NCBI GenBank assembly: GCA_007922225.1
Contig: ML679961.1
Coordinates: 63,235,885 to 63,299,884 of the forward strand
Length of the DNA stretch: 64,000 nt
Source of the DNA: Emydura subglobosa
Taxonomy: Eukaryota; Chordata; Testudines; Chelidae
Direction of reading: 5' to 3'
Shown: positions 34,470 through 47,025 of the stretch, piece by piece
Numbering within the stretch: position 1 is the stretch's first letter
Layout of the letters: every line of letters starts with the position of its first letter
Notes under the pieces: generated by a model
Told to the model about the DNA's origin: nothing
Databases searched by the model: none
The model's input: the letters and a program-made list of their open reading frames with translations, nothing else
Made by a program: the position numbers and the translations under genes

Positions 34470-36140
34470 AGGGTATGTCTACATTGCAATGTAAGCCCAG
34501 GGTTAGTAGATCTCGAATTAGCCATCCCTGGGTTTGTTAGTATGTAGGTCTTGAGTATCTACACTCATCTGTAACCCCAGGTTAGGAATTGTTGAACCCT
34601 GGGTTCCCACTTGGGCCTCCAGTGTCTACACCACCCATATCCCAGACTTCCTAGCGCCTTCCCAAAATGTGGCCACTCTAGCCAGTTGTATGTGGTGCAG
34701 TGTGGGAAAACTTGACTGTCCACCAAACGTGACTATCCAGAGCATAGTTTCTCAACCTGTTGTACGCGTACCCCTGGGGGTACGCAAGACACAGGCAGGG
34801 GGTACGTGGTGAAAAACCCAGTGAAGGGAGGTGGGTTGCAACCACCGGCTTCTGGGAGAGGCGGGTGGCAGCCACCGGCTTCCTGCCCCATCCCACCTCC
34901 TAGCTGGGAGGTAGACAGCAGCCACCTCAGTCCTGGGAAGCTGGGCATCAACCACTGGCTTCTTGGGATGCCGGGTGGTAGCCAACGGCTTGGGCGGTAG
35001 CTGCCCATGTCCCGCCCAGTCCCAGCTCCCAGGTGGGAGCCCAGCAGCAGCCTTCTGCACACTGCAAGCTGGACTTATAGCTGGGCGGCTGCCACCCATG
35101 CCCCGGCTCTGAGCTGAGAGACAGCCTCCCATGCTCTGGAAGATGGGCAGAAGCTGCCTGCCGCCTGCCCACATCCCCGGGTCCCAGCCTTCGCGGAAGC
35201 CTCCTCCGCCCCAGCTTAGAGCAGGTGGCAATTGCTCATCTCCTGGGCTGGCAGCCAGGCGGCAGCTGCCTGCAACTTGTCCAGGTGGCAGCTCCCCTCT
35301 CCAGCTCAAAGCCTGGTGCCCAGCAAGCCATGCGAAGAGCCCAGCGGCTTGCCTGGTCCTGCAGCTGGGCTCTACCCGCAGGCTTACTTGTCAATTGACA
35401 GCTATGACAGCCCCAGATTTTACCAGTATAAATGTCTTAATAGGGGCCCACGCAGTGTGATTTGCCCCAAGCCTGCACCCCCCGAGGGACGGCCATGGGG
35501 AGCGTTGCTATCCCCTCTGGTGGGCTGCTAGTGCCTGCTCATACCTCACAAGTTCCCACCTGTGTGAGGAGAACACCATGTGACTCCGCCATCAGGCCAT
35601 AGTAAATGGCTGGCATTGACCTTTACTCCTATATTGGGGAAGGGGAGGAGAAAAGAGGGGAGAAACAGCAGGGGGGTTTGTGAACTGCCACAGCCACACA
35701 GCACTGCAGAACTCAGAACTCTCCTGCTTTACGAGAAATACAGTCATCCAGCAGTAAAGGGGAAAAAGATTGTATTTCTGAGAGTGGAAAATCGAATGTT
35801 GGGGGACTTATTAAAATTTTCAGAAGTTAGGGGGTACTTGCTACTTAAAAGGTTGAGAAACACTGGTCCAGAGGACAAAGAAAGTCAGCCCATGGGATTG
35901 TGGAATACTTTTGGTGAGCTCCCAGGGCATGTGTCTAGTGAGGCTGCGTCTAACCTTGTAAAGCAATAGGGCTTGAACCCTGGGTCCCAACTGGACTCAG
36001 GCTCAGAACCGCCACCTCGTGGGATCCTAGGACCGTGGGTCCGCACCTTGGGTTAGCACAATTTGTGTGTAGATGGAAGGGGGATTAGGCTTCATCCTGG
36101 GTTTGATACCTGGTCTTACATTGTAGTGTAGACAGACCCT
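34470..36140. mobile_element. Foldback DNA transposon interrupted by a hAT element
   Basis: Outer ends are inverted: agggtatgtctacattgcaa, then tgtaa at the left, and ttacattgtagtgtagacag, then accct at the right (about 21 of 25 match). Inner text is also inverted (ccctgggttcccac on the left, gggtcccaac on the right). Without the inner insertion (34743-35865) the element would be about 550 bp. The end resembles that of the element at 18038-18329. No clear outer target duplication. Confidence 0.75.
34743..35865. mobile_element. hAT-type element, 1.12 kb, nested
   Basis: Ends catagtttctcaacctg and ggttgagaaacactg are inverted. Target duplications are atccagag (34735-34742) and gtccagag (35866-35873), 7 of 8 identical. 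The interior is GC-rich with repeated ggctgccac / ggtggcagc text; overlapping ORFs up to 185 codons show no transposase motif, so it is non-autonomous. It is inserted in the foldback element around it. Confidence 0.85.
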
Positions 36141-36144
36141 AAAG

Positions 36145-37085
36145 GGTTAGTTAGCCAGCCCGTCCAGCAAAGGAGGGGAGGAAATATTTCTGTGACTCAT
36201 CGTTGAATATTAGATGCTGGATGAGGGATAGTGGTCTGAGGTAATAAAGCAGGATGAAAGTCAGTGAAACTCAAATTGCTGCAGATGTGAGCAATGGTGT
36301 TAATGGGCAACTACTCTTGGTACCCTTGACATTGGTAGTAGCCTGTGTGTGTTCACATTTCCTGACTCCTACCAGAATGAGGTAATCTTTACTCACCACC
36401 TCCTCTGCTTCTCCAGACCAGTCTTGTCTGCAGCTGATCAAAATGTTGATGTTTCTCAGTCTTGTACTTTTCTGAGATGCCTTAATGTGAGTCAAATCAT
36501 ATCCAATTCGGATTTCCATTTCACTTCTGTATCTGCAGACTAGAGACGAGTTAAAGGATTGGATTAAAATAAGTACCGGTTTGAAATTTCTCTCCAAATT
36601 TAAATCACACTACAAGCCTTTTGGCTGCAGCTGGTCTCAAACCCAGCCTCTGGAACCAAAGAATCTCTGAATTTGGATAGTGTTTGGAATCTGAATCTGG
36701 ATCTAGAGCCTACATTGACTTTTGGTTTCTGCCTTGTTAGCATGCTGAATCAAGCACCTGAATTGGAACAACCCAGATCTTTTTTTGGGTTGCAGTTCTG
36801 GATCTGGGTTTGAATTTTGCAGCTAAGGCCCATCCTGCTTTCAGGATGTTTGAAACAGTTTGATTAGCTGTCCCCACTGCCTCTGTTCTTCTTTTTCAGG
36901 CTTTTCTGTGTATCTTAATTCCAGATGGGATTGAGACAGAACTGCCTAAATCCACTTGCTTGAGATTTACTACCCAATTTTGCAGACACCATGTAATAAA
37001 AGTATGAGATACCGATGTGCTAGTCAGAGACCATGGCACATTATTGTCTTGACCTGGGGCAGGGTTACTATGACGTTTCTCTGGA
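36145..37085. other. Intron 1 segment, partly dispersed repeat
   Basis: About 36600-36830 is rich in tctggatct / gaatctg text shared with about 21190-21300 and 53540-53660. Otherwise nothing is recognised. Confidence 0.35.
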
Positions 37086-37089
37086 GACT

Positions 37090-37990
37090 CATGGCTGAGA
37101 GTCACTTTAATGCCCCTTTCCTCCAGCATTAGTTACCTAAACAACCAGCCTGTCAGCCACTCAAGCACTTTCCCCTGGATACGCCAGCCTGCTGGTTGAC
37201 AATAGAGAGATCCCAGCTCATAGTCCCTTCAAAGAGTCCCCTTGTGGTATCCAGCCCCCGATCACTGGATACCTTTAGAAATCCCAGATCCTCTATTCCC
37301 AAAGGAACAGTGTTCCCTTGTTTTAACAAATGGTTACATACAAAACTAATCATAAAACAAACTAGGTCCTGGGCTCACTAAGTTACCTTTCCTAGTTAAT
37401 GAAGTAAATTCTCACCCCAAATTTCAGTCTTTTGCAGCATTTTCTGGCCCCAAGGAGGTACGACCTAGTCTTTCATGAAGCACCCCCACTCATTTAAGGT
37501 GAATGGATCACTCCTCAGTGAATGGATTTAGAGTGTCTTTCTCCACCCTGTGGTATACCGGCTCAGTCTTTTGTCTTTATTCCCAGGCAAGGCGATCCCC
37601 TTGCTGTTGTGCTTTTCCTTTTCATTCCAAGTGGTTTCGAGGTTTAGTTTATCTTTGATGGTTCTCCATTGACTTTTCTGAGTTGTTGTAACAGTGGATG
37701 ACTGAGCAATACATTATGTAACTGGCTAGCCAGGCAGGGGTGACAACCGCCTCCTGCTTGAATTGGCCATCACTGAGATACATGATTACCTGATGACTCG
37801 GTGTCACTCCAAGACCATAAGACATAATTTTCATTATAGTTACATGGTTCTTTAAATATTACCTGTGCATGCATCTCCTAATGATTACAAGTATCACTAA
37901 GTGGTAAGCTTTCAGTAGAGCCTGCCCATGCAATCTTTTATGGATAAATGCCATGAAAGTGATGTATTAGGTGTAGCGAGTTTGTCTGGT
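37090..37990. repeat. Possible long dispersed repeat, unclassified
   Basis: CT-rich then A-rich text (gttttaacaaatggttacat, aaaactaatcataaaacaaa) resembling the general organisation of the LTR-like repeats at 32860 and 38900. No terminal repeats or coding motif found. Confidence 0.25.
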
Positions 37991-37994
37991 CTGA

Positions 37995-38895
37995 GGTAGG
38001 AGTTACTTGTAAAGAACAGTGAACACTCTGTCAGTTGGCACTATTGGGTCTCTGTGTCAGTTACAAAGGCCACTAACCCTGTCATTTGACGGGGAAGAGT
38101 ATTTGCTGACTCCATTGACTGCTGTTCCATTCAGAAATGCAGACAGAATCAGGCAAGCTTCTGTGTGCTTATACAAACCAAATTTCAGTTCTGGCTCAGA
38201 TTTTTTTTCAGTTCAGCAAATGACTGACATGTTCAGTTTAGAACAGCCACCCCCGGAGATCTCCTGAGGATGATACCAAAGTGCCACCAGGTGTTTGCTG
38301 CATGTTCAAGCGTGCATAGTCCTGAGGCAGCTTCTACAGCCCTCTGGAGACAGGGATGAGGTGAGGACAGTGGTAGCTTTGCTGCAAAGCTGCTTTGCTT
38401 TTTGGCACCTCTGATGAAAATCAGGGGGACTTTTTTGTATTTGAAATAGCTGGGCCCAAACCCCATTCCAATAAACTTTCAAATTTGAGGGTGTTTGAAA
38501 TCCAAAGCTTGACCGAGATCCAGCCCCTCCAAATGATTCCTACTATTATAATAGCACCAGGTCCAAGCTGCTGTACTTTGGGATTTTCAAAATCTTTATC
38601 TGAATTTTGAGGTTTGAGCCCATTTCTAATTTTAAAACATCCTCCCTTCTTCCAGGTTCCTTATTCCTCCAGCCACGAGGGCTGGCAGAGCTTGCGAGTG
38701 TTGGGGAAGCATTGTTGCTTAGCCTGAGGTGTGGAGGCAACACAGTCAGCACATGCTCTTGGACTGTGTGGCAACTGACCCTCAGAAGCTTCAGAATACA
38801 AGCTCGGTTCCAGTGCTTCTCTGAATGAAATGAGCATGTGAGCAGCCAGCCAATGAAAACAGAGGAAGGCAACTGGGGAAGTAGGAGATAAAGGA
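37995..38895. other. Intron 1 segment, nothing recognised
   Basis: ORFs of 71-108 codons on both strands have no domain. Confidence 0.35.
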
Positions 38896-38899
38896 ACCG

Positions 38900-40860
38900 A
38901 AATTAGCAGAGAGATGAGCCCTGTGCCTGTCCTGCAACTTTGGGTGAATCACAACGCTTTGCAGTTGTTGTTTCCCATCAGGGCCACTCACAAACACCTT
39001 ACTAGCAAGCAGGTCACACCCGTGTTTGTGTGCTAGACAGCCCTGATTCAGCAGCTTTGACCCCAGCAGCCTGTCTACAGCCCCACTCTGGCTTCCACTT
39101 GTCTTGGTTACTACATGCAGGGTGATCTCAACACACTCCCAGTCCTCAATTTTCCCCAAACCATGTGCTCTGCTATGTCCAGACCTCTCCTGGACAGTTC
39201 AGAGAAATAATATGATTAATTTGCTCCTTTAAGGAGTGAAAAACATACCAGTTTGCCATATTAACTGGAGCTGACATTCATTTGAGTATGAAGACAACAA
39301 TGTTGGTTTAATAGTAAAACATGTTTATTAACAAAAGAAGATAGGGTTTTAAGTGGATTAAATAAGAATGAAAACACATATATAAAAGCCTAAAGTTTTG
39401 GTTCAAGGCTTTATTTAAGATGGTCTTTCTCGCTCACCGTCTTCCAGCAAGATGGTGAATGACCCTTTCCTCGGACAGGATCTCTTTCAGAGGCCGAAGT
39501 GCTAGTGATTTTGTCTTCTTAAGTGAAAGATATTTTTGTCTAAGCAGGTTTCTCACCTATATTCAATTCCAGAGACTTCTACCCCCTGTTGGTTGAAGGA
39601 CCCATCTTTCTCAGCTTCCAAGAACTCTGGCTCCTTGGGACTGTCTAGTGATGGATGCCAAAGGTAGCTTCTGTCCTTGCTTATATCTCCTAAAGTTCAT
39701 TGACCTGGCTTCGGGAGGCAATATGACCTCATGCTGGTCTTCTCTTCCAGTGGGCTTCCAATCCCCCTATATCAGGGGTGTCAAACATACGGCCTGCGGG
39801 CTGCATCCGGCCCACGAACCTTTTTGATCCGGCCCGCATCCGGCCAGTTTTTTTGAGATGTGCTGCCGCCCAAAGTGAGGGCATTGGCACTTAAAGAGAT
39901 TTCTCTGCCTACGGCATTGACGGTTTAAGAGTCTGTGAAATCTCTTAAAGCGTCGATGCAGGACGCAGAGAAATCCCTTAAAGCCGCAATGCACTCAGTC
40001 CATCAACACGGTCCCCCGCGAAATCCCGCCGCCGAAAAGGGCTGATGCCGCGCCGCCGAGAAGGGGAAGATGGCCCGAATTTTTCGGCGGAGGGTATTGC
40101 ATGGCCCCTGTGAAGTGCAGTTAATGAGAATTTGGCCCATCACCATCAGCGAGTTTGACACCCCTGCCCTATATGATTTCTATGTAAATTGGTCTTTCAT
40201 TGTTTCCGATTCCATCATGCTTAATGTACATAGGAAACAGGTAGAAAGCTGCGACATTTGCCCCTGTCTGGGCAGATTGTGCTGGCTAATATCAGTGAGT
40301 ATCCATAATTCCTTACATCATGTTAATACATACGTTTTGCAATGATATTAAACACCAGTGTGTCATTAGCTTTCAGAAAAGACCTCACTCTACACACTTT
40401 CATAATACAGTGATATTATATACAATCAGTTGATTCAGTTGCTTATCGCTTGAGGTTCAGCCCTCTGCCCCATTTTTATAGCCCAGTAAACCTTTGAAAT
40501 AGATTCTTCTGAAAAGTAAAACCCAGATCAAGCTTCTCTCTCCTGCTGGATGTAGACACCGTGCTGTCTTCTCTCCCACTTGTTAGTGTGAGGTTTGCCC
40601 CCACCCCTTGTTAGCTTGATGGGTCTGTTTACTGCTTACACATAAATTGAGGTAAATGCATGTTCCTTGGTTTAAGATAGACCTGGTTAACAACTCCCTG
40701 GTTCACACATACTTTAGTTATAATTCCAGCATATATTTGTAACTCTTAATATCCATTGTATACATACGTTGCACAAGAGTATTAATGATCAGCAAGTTAT
40801 TAGTTTTAAAATGATACCTCTCAAGACATATTTTGTACAAAGATTATTACAGTAGTGCGT
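38900..40860 (-). repeat. Long dispersed repeat, possibly LTR-like, split by a hAT element
   Basis: Long CT-rich text with an antisense polyadenylation signal (gtttattaacaaaagaagat at about 39329) and A-rich stretches. The hAT at 39773-40166 sits inside it, so the host repeat is older. Family inferred from organisation only. Confidence 0.3.
39773..40166. mobile_element. Non-autonomous hAT element, 394 bp
   Basis: Ends caggggtgtcaaacat and gagtttgacacccctg are inverted. A perfect 8-base target duplication, ccctatat, is at 39765-39772 and 40167-40174. The interior is CpG-rich (ggcccgcatccggcc, ccgccgccgaaaagg), unlike its neighbourhood. Confidence 0.93.
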
Positions 40861-40869
40861 AGGGTGTGA

Positions 40870-42040
40870 ATACAGGGGTGCTTAGCATCACAGAGAGAAA
40901 ATGAAATTGGTGGAGAAGGGTAAAAAGTGTGGAATGGGGCCACTGCGAGGGGATCCTCCTTCCTTCCCTGAAACAGAGAGTCTGTTGCTCAAAGGGAGGG
41001 TTTGGTGCTAATTGAGACCAAAGGGCACAGGCAGAGGTTCCCAACATTCACCTAGCTCCAACTCCATGCTCTGAGGCCATCACTTCGCAAGTTAAGTGGA
41101 AAAGCCTGCCTAATGAGGCGACAAATGGAGATTTAGTAATGGGAAAGGTGACAGATGGGCTGGGAGACTACAGAGGCTCATGTAGTTTGCCCGCTGCTCT
41201 CTTGAAATGGTGCATATGTTTTAAGGCAAAGATCTACAAAGATGGAGAAGCACTAGGGGCTTCCTCGCAGGGAGGATCGGTTTGTAATGCCTGAGAAACT
41301 GCTGGCAAGGCATTTTGAAATTAGGGGTTTATGGTATTTGGGTTGAGCCTCCTCCTAGTCAACTTTGAGACTCTGCCTTGTAGAACAGTGCAATACTTTA
41401 TATAGAGCAGAAGTGAAATGCAGCTCCAGATACCTCACAGAGCCAGTACAGTCAGTATTCAATCATCATCAATAACCCATTTCACAAGTAGAGTTCAGAA
41501 AGTGCATTAAGGGTAACAAATCTGTGGTTACTTGACAACTGCGATAGTACTATTCTGCTGCACATCATGACCATGCAGACCCACCACAGAGACAGAAGGG
41601 ATATAACTCAGATATTCAAAAGCACAGGCTCCCTACTATGTTAGCTGAGAAAGAATCTCCTTTAGGTGTTAGCATTATGGGGTCTGTGACACAGATGGAG
41701 GCTGTGGTACACATATACCAACTAGTTCATTACAGGATTATTCAGGGAACGCAACAAATGATTGAGGCTAACTATCCTGGCAGGGCTTAAAGAAACTCTG
41801 ACCACGATGTTCTGAGTCACTAGGAAGTGTCCAGGGAAGGAGAAGAAAGAGTAAATATATGCTGGACTGCAGCATTCCTCTACCCTTGGTGGAATGCAGA
41901 TGTCTTGGACTTGGAAGCAATGATCTGATTTTCAGTCAACTTTCTGAGAGTGGCCACTGATTTTGGGGACACAATATGAGACTTCTTGGGGCTGGTTTGG
42001 AGCTCCAGGTGCTCAGTACTTCTGAATATGGAGGCACCTC
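40870..42040. other. Intron 1 segment, nothing recognised
   Basis: Apparently unique sequence. Confidence 0.35.
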
Positions 42041-42044
42041 ATAT

Positions 42045-42345
42045 TAGCAGCCACTGCTGACCTTAACCTCACTGTGCTTTTGTTTCCTCATCTGTTCCAC
42101 AAAATTATTACCTATGTAGCACAGATAGTAGGGAATGGTGCTGTATAGACACGTGAAAAGAGATGTTCCCAGCTCCAAAGAGCTTGCTATCTAAATAAAC
42201 ACATACAGATTCCTTAGTACAAAAAGTCTAAAATGGGGAGAATATTTACCTACCTCACATGGCTCTTGTGAGGCTAAATAAACTGGTGTTTGTAAAGTGC
42301 TTTGAAATCCTCGAATGGAGAGTAGTGTAAAAAAATGCAATTGGA
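42045..42345 (+). repeat. MIR-like SINE fragments
   Basis: tttgtttcctcatctgttcc at 42079 and tctaaaatggggagaatatt, acctcacatggctcttgtga, then tttgtaaagtgctttgaaat at 42228-42310 follow MIR core order. They appear to be two partial copies. Confidence 0.5.
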
Positions 42346-42726
42346 TAACAGTCTTAACTCTGTGGTAACTAATTTTGTTAAAATGCAGAGAAAGATAAAT
42401 ATGCACACACCCGTCCCCTACTGCAGCAGCTGGCTCTTGGCAGGTTCATAGCACAGAGGGTATACTTACAACTCAACCCCAGGGAAAGTCCCACACTGTG
42501 AGGACCAGATGAACAGTTTGTTGGGACATCACCCAAACCAGTTGTGCAAGCCGGGCTCCCACATCCACAGGGGATGGTGCTCTGTCTGTGGAGAGTTTGT
42601 TTGTTTGGTCCTTGTCATGCTCCAGAGAATTAGCTTTGAGGAAAGGACACTGGGATACATAATAGACCAAGCTCCCGTGCTTATGCTCCACTAATGCTTC
42701 CAAATCTACCTTTCCTCTTACTGTAG

Positions 42727-42816
<90 letters not shown>

Positions 42817-43054
42817 TAGTTACATCTGAATCCGGGGGACAATCCTACTGCTCTTATGATATTCTCATAAGAAAAGGGTGCCCTGATTTGTGCCTTTTGG
42901 GGTGAGGGGGTTCTAAGGAGTGGCAATTCAGCCAATTATTTTTAGACTGGGGTGACCAAAATATGGTCTGGAGTTCAACGGCAGCTCATGCAGTTCTACT
43001 ATGCACCCTGCAAATAATCTCCTTTTCAATATAGAAGTGCTGTCTGCAAAGCTT

Positions 43055-43245
43055 GAAGACTCCTAGACTTTAAGCCCAGAAGGGACCATTATGATCACCT
43101 GGTCTGACCTCCTGCACAACGCAGGCCACAGAACCTCACCCACCCATTCCTGTAATAGACCTGTAATCTATGACTGAGTTATTGAAGTCCTCAAATCATG
43201 GTTTAAAGACTTCAAGGTGCAGCGAATCCACCAGCAAGTGCTCTT
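43055..43245 (-). mobile_element. CR1 3' UTR fragment, antisense
   Basis: Nearly the same text as the start of the long CR1 at 59431: agaagggaccattatgatca, cctggtctgacctcc, ggccacagaacctcaccc, then attgaagtcctcaaatcatg. A short 5'-truncated copy in intron 2. Confidence 0.8.
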
Positions 43246-43307
43246 CTGTTTCTTCAAAGCTGTAGCAGGATGTCAGGCAAGAGGGGGCTGGGGAATGTTG
43301 TAGGCAA

Positions 43308-46272
43308 AAGCTCTACAGTGAAGCAAAGAGAGAGACATGCAGAGAGAAGCTGTAAGGATAATACAGTTTCCCTATTTTAATACATTTCCTAGTTAAGTGT
43401 TAGAAGAAAGCCAGTTTTCTGTGATTCCGTCCCACTGCCCACATTATATGGTCTCAGAAACTCAGTCGTTTTGCACTAGCATAAATATGAGAAAATGCCA
43501 AAGTTCAACCCTGGCCAAGCCTTTGAGTTTCATAAGCCCATGGAATGGCCTGAGAAAAGGAACACTTCACTTTACTCCATATTGAACTACAGCAAACCTT
43601 ACCACTGAGTTTTTGGTAAAATACAAGTCAGCTCATTAATTTATACAGGGGGAGTGAAGCCGAAAATATTTAGAAATCACTTACCTTCCCTGAGGAGGCT
43701 ATAAGAATTACTGCCTTTTAAAAGGGCGATGAGCATTTGATTCCAAAAAGGAATGTACTATGAACAGCTGTGCTTTTATGGCATTTCTAAAGGCCCTTTA
43801 TGAACAAGCAGAGCATCATGACTTTGGTATCTGTCAGGGACAACACGTTGGAGTAGCTGGGATTTTAAACAAGGAGCTTTCAAAGAAAACAAAAAAACTA
43901 CATGTCTGAGCTCCTCCGGAACAAGGTGGTACAACAGATATGGCTGTCTGAACTAATGAAAAGTCACCAAGCAAGGGAGCAGTTGCAGCAATGTGCAAGA
44001 AGTAGCAATGAAAAAATTCCCAGGGGACAGGAGAAGGAAGCATCATAACAATGTCTCTTCAGAATGCTGAGTGCCTGGACAGAATGGTGGCAGGTATGGC
44101 TGGGGAGAACACAGGACAGATTATTATTAATTATTATTTATTTATTGGTGTGGTGCCTAGGAGCTACCAGTTGAAGTACATACAGGTAATGCAGGAAAGA
44201 GAAATGTTAGCAAAGCAGCTATCAAAGCAAAGAAATCAAGGAGATAGTACAAGCAAGAGTGAATAATTCATATTTCTCAGCATCTGTATCCAACAGCAGC
44301 ATTCGTGAATAGATTTGGACCTAATCTCAAGATCTGCAACACTGTTATTAACTTTAAAATGATTTCAGGGGTAGACATGACTTTCTGGTAAAGAGACTTA
44401 AGAAGATAAGCCTTAGTCCTAACTTGGAGTAGCCCAGGACAGTGCTCAGTAGCCCAGGGGAACATCCATTCCAAACCAGTACTCACCTAGAAAGGCAAGG
44501 AGTATGTGGTGTTAATGAGGCTGCCGCAGGTAAACTAGAACAAAGCACAATCATTGAAATGGCCCTCAGAGAACTGGAATGTGGAATGGTGATCAACAGA
44601 CAGAGCCTGCTTAGAACAGAGCTGTTCCAGATCCTATTGGAAGAGGGGATGTACCCTATGTGTGCAGTACCACCTGCAGAGTGCCCATCCCACTGCTCCT
44701 GAAAGTGAAGGAAGAACTGGATAAGATGGAAAGGAAATGGCATAATAAAGGGCAGTAATGAACCACCAGAGTGATGTGCCTTTGTAGTGTCATTAGCGGA
44801 GGGGGAAAACTATTAGCAGAAATCTAAAGAGGCGCAGTGAAACAGTAAGGAGGGAAAGGAATATTCTTCTCACCATGGAAGATACAATCTCCAAGCTAAT
44901 GGATGCAACAATGGTCTCTTCGCTAAGTTTCAGATGAGTTCCTCTCCATCCCACCAATACCAACTTTTCTACAAAGCCATCAGAAGACATTGCTCTTTGC
45001 TGTCTCCCTGTCAGGGTCACAAGCACCCCAGAAATCTTCCCATGGAAAAGAGTGGGAGTCTGCAAAGCCTGGGGAGAGTGGAAGCTTTTGGGGATGATGC
45101 TATAACTTCTAGGAAATCAGAGAAAGCACACAGCATAACATTGCAACAAGTTCTGAAGGCAATGCAACTACAGCCAGCTACAGTTCTTATTGATAGAAGA
45201 GGGGTGAGGGCCGATCCAGAAAACGCTAAAGCTATAATTGAAATGTTACCACCTAAAAACATACCAGAGATGATGTGGTTTCTTGGTAGGATAAAATTTT
45301 GGGGGGGAAAAATTGGAGAAAATTCATACCTAATCAACTCTCAAAAAGCCAAGCTCTTTCTGAACCTCGTAAAACAACAATCTCTCTGTGGAGCTGGAAC
45401 CAAGCATGAGAACAAGCTTTTGGGATCTACTGACCACATCCTAGGTACTGGTGTTTTATGATGTTTCTAAGTCTACAGACTTCACAGATTTCAGCTCCTA
45501 TTGTGGGGTGCTGATGGGAGTAGGGTGACCAGATGTCCCAATTTTATAGGGACAGACCTGATATTTGGGCCTTTTTCTTATATAGGCGTCTATTAGCCCT
45601 CCCACCCCCATCCCGATTTTTCACATTTGCTATCTGGTCACCCTTAATGGGAGCCTTTAGCATATTGTTCCAGATGGCTTTCAGATCCTAAAACCAAAAC
45701 AGAGAGTGAATATTTGGCAAGCATATGGACATATTTAAAAATCAAAGATATGAAGGGTCTTGGCAGTTTCATGCTCGAGATGGACCACAAACCACTCAGA
45801 CCTTTAATAAACAGTGAAGATCTAGGAAAGGTGCCCTTACGTGTGAGAGTTTGCTCATGCATTGTTTGAGAATTAAACCTATTGCAGAATATGCACCACA
45901 GAAGTCCTTTGTGGTGACTGAGAGGTGCCAAACCTAAGAGGCTTTCTTCTCTAACTGTTGGAATGCAGCCCAAAGCTTATCCGGCTTTGAACCAGAAGAC
46001 CCAAATCTGATAAAACCACATAAGGAAAATGTTGGGACAATGCCAGCTGTTGTCACTGGATCCAGCTGCAGCCTGAGATCCTACGTGGCTGAAACTGGTC
46101 AAAGTACTCGCTACAGAAGAAACTCACAGCACCTTTGGCTGGTTGGAAGGAAGGTTCCAGACAGGAGCTATGCAGCGAAGCAAAGAGAATTAGAATACTT
46201 TTAGGGGTCATTTTTTTCCCTTATATGAATCATGTTCCTTGTTTGGTGTTAGAAGAGAGTGACTTTCTGTGA
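43308..46272 (+). mobile_element. Decayed Ty3/gypsy LTR retrotransposon
   Basis: The + strand carries pol remnants in order. RT near 44660-44930 has VPIPLLLKVKEELDKME-like text and NEPPEWCA, in shifting frames. An RT thumb block at about 45190-45300 reads DRRGVRADPENAKAIIEM and PPKNIPEMMWFLGRI. An RNase H block near 45778-45860 reads MDHKPLRPLINSEDLGKVPL. Two similar stretches (43308-43440 and 46160-46272, both with gaagcaaagaga, gtgttagaaga and ttctgtgatt) could be LTR remnants. Many stops and shifts; inactive. A MITE at 45521-45645 interrupts it. Confidence 0.65.
45521..45645. mobile_element. MITE, 125 bp, inserted in the gypsy relic
   Basis: Inverted ends tagggtgaccagat and atctggtcaccctt. 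Flanks gatgggag (45513-45520) and aatgggag (45646-45653) agree at 7 of 8 bases, suggesting a hAT-type target duplication. Interior has tttttcttatataggcg. Confidence 0.8.
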
Positions 46273-46931
46273 TTTTTTTTACCATTGCTACATGACAGAG
46301 ATTGCACGCCCCAGTATGCAATGGTCCCTCTTGAATCAAGCTGCTTTTACAGCTGTCTCGAGATGGAGCATGACATGATGGGTCCTGTCTTTTCCATAGG
46401 TCTGACCTGCATATTAAAGATGAGTACAGCTTCAGTTAGCTCAGTTTTCTAACGATCAGGTGCAGACTTCTGACTCCTGATAAACTGCCCGTGTGTCCTT
46501 CTGCCAGGTAATGTTTGGTAACCCTATGCTCTATTGAAGAATGGAGGAGCTTTCTTAACTGGGTATCAGTCCCACCGCCTTCCTGTATTACTTTATGATT
46601 TCTTCACCTTAATAATAAGTTTTGCTGCAACCTTGGCTTGCTAACCAAATCCATTCAGGCAGGCTCAGAGAGCCTCACACAGGGATTGTCTAGGACTATG
46701 GCCAACTAACAGCATTCACAGAGATTGAATCTGATGGGGAACTGGGGTACTGAGGGTATCCAGGAGATAAGTAACTGGACAAGGAGGATGGATTTTAGTG
46801 CCTGACAGAAACTTACTCTGGCAGTGGCCTTAACACCAGTGCTGATGCTAAGCCGTGCAGACAGCTGCCGTGGACTTTTCCCTGGTACAGCCTTCATTTT
46901 ATTACTCACAGTCTCTTTCTTTCCTTGTCAG

Positions 46932-47025
46932 AATTTGCCTATGGAGGGCATCCTTACCCTTTCAGTGGGATTTTCGAGATCACACCTGGCAGTGCGGTAG
47001 AGCTTGGCGAGACCTTTAAGTTCAA
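46932..47025 (+). CDS. DESI2: DESI2-like coding exon 3
   Basis: 94 bases between acceptor ttccttgtcag and donor gtaagg. With the last G of exon 2 it encodes [17 protein letters not shown], then [14 protein letters not shown] and two bases of a Lys codon (phase 2). [13 protein letters not shown] is one of the most conserved DESI2 blocks. TPGSAVELG differs from the SPGNASELG I recall for mammals. A relic Ty3/gypsy element lies in the intron just upstream. Confidence 0.93.

Noticed and set aside
34733..35309. ORFs up to 185 codons in the nested hAT
   Set aside because: GC-rich non-autonomous interior; no transposase or dimerisation motif visible.
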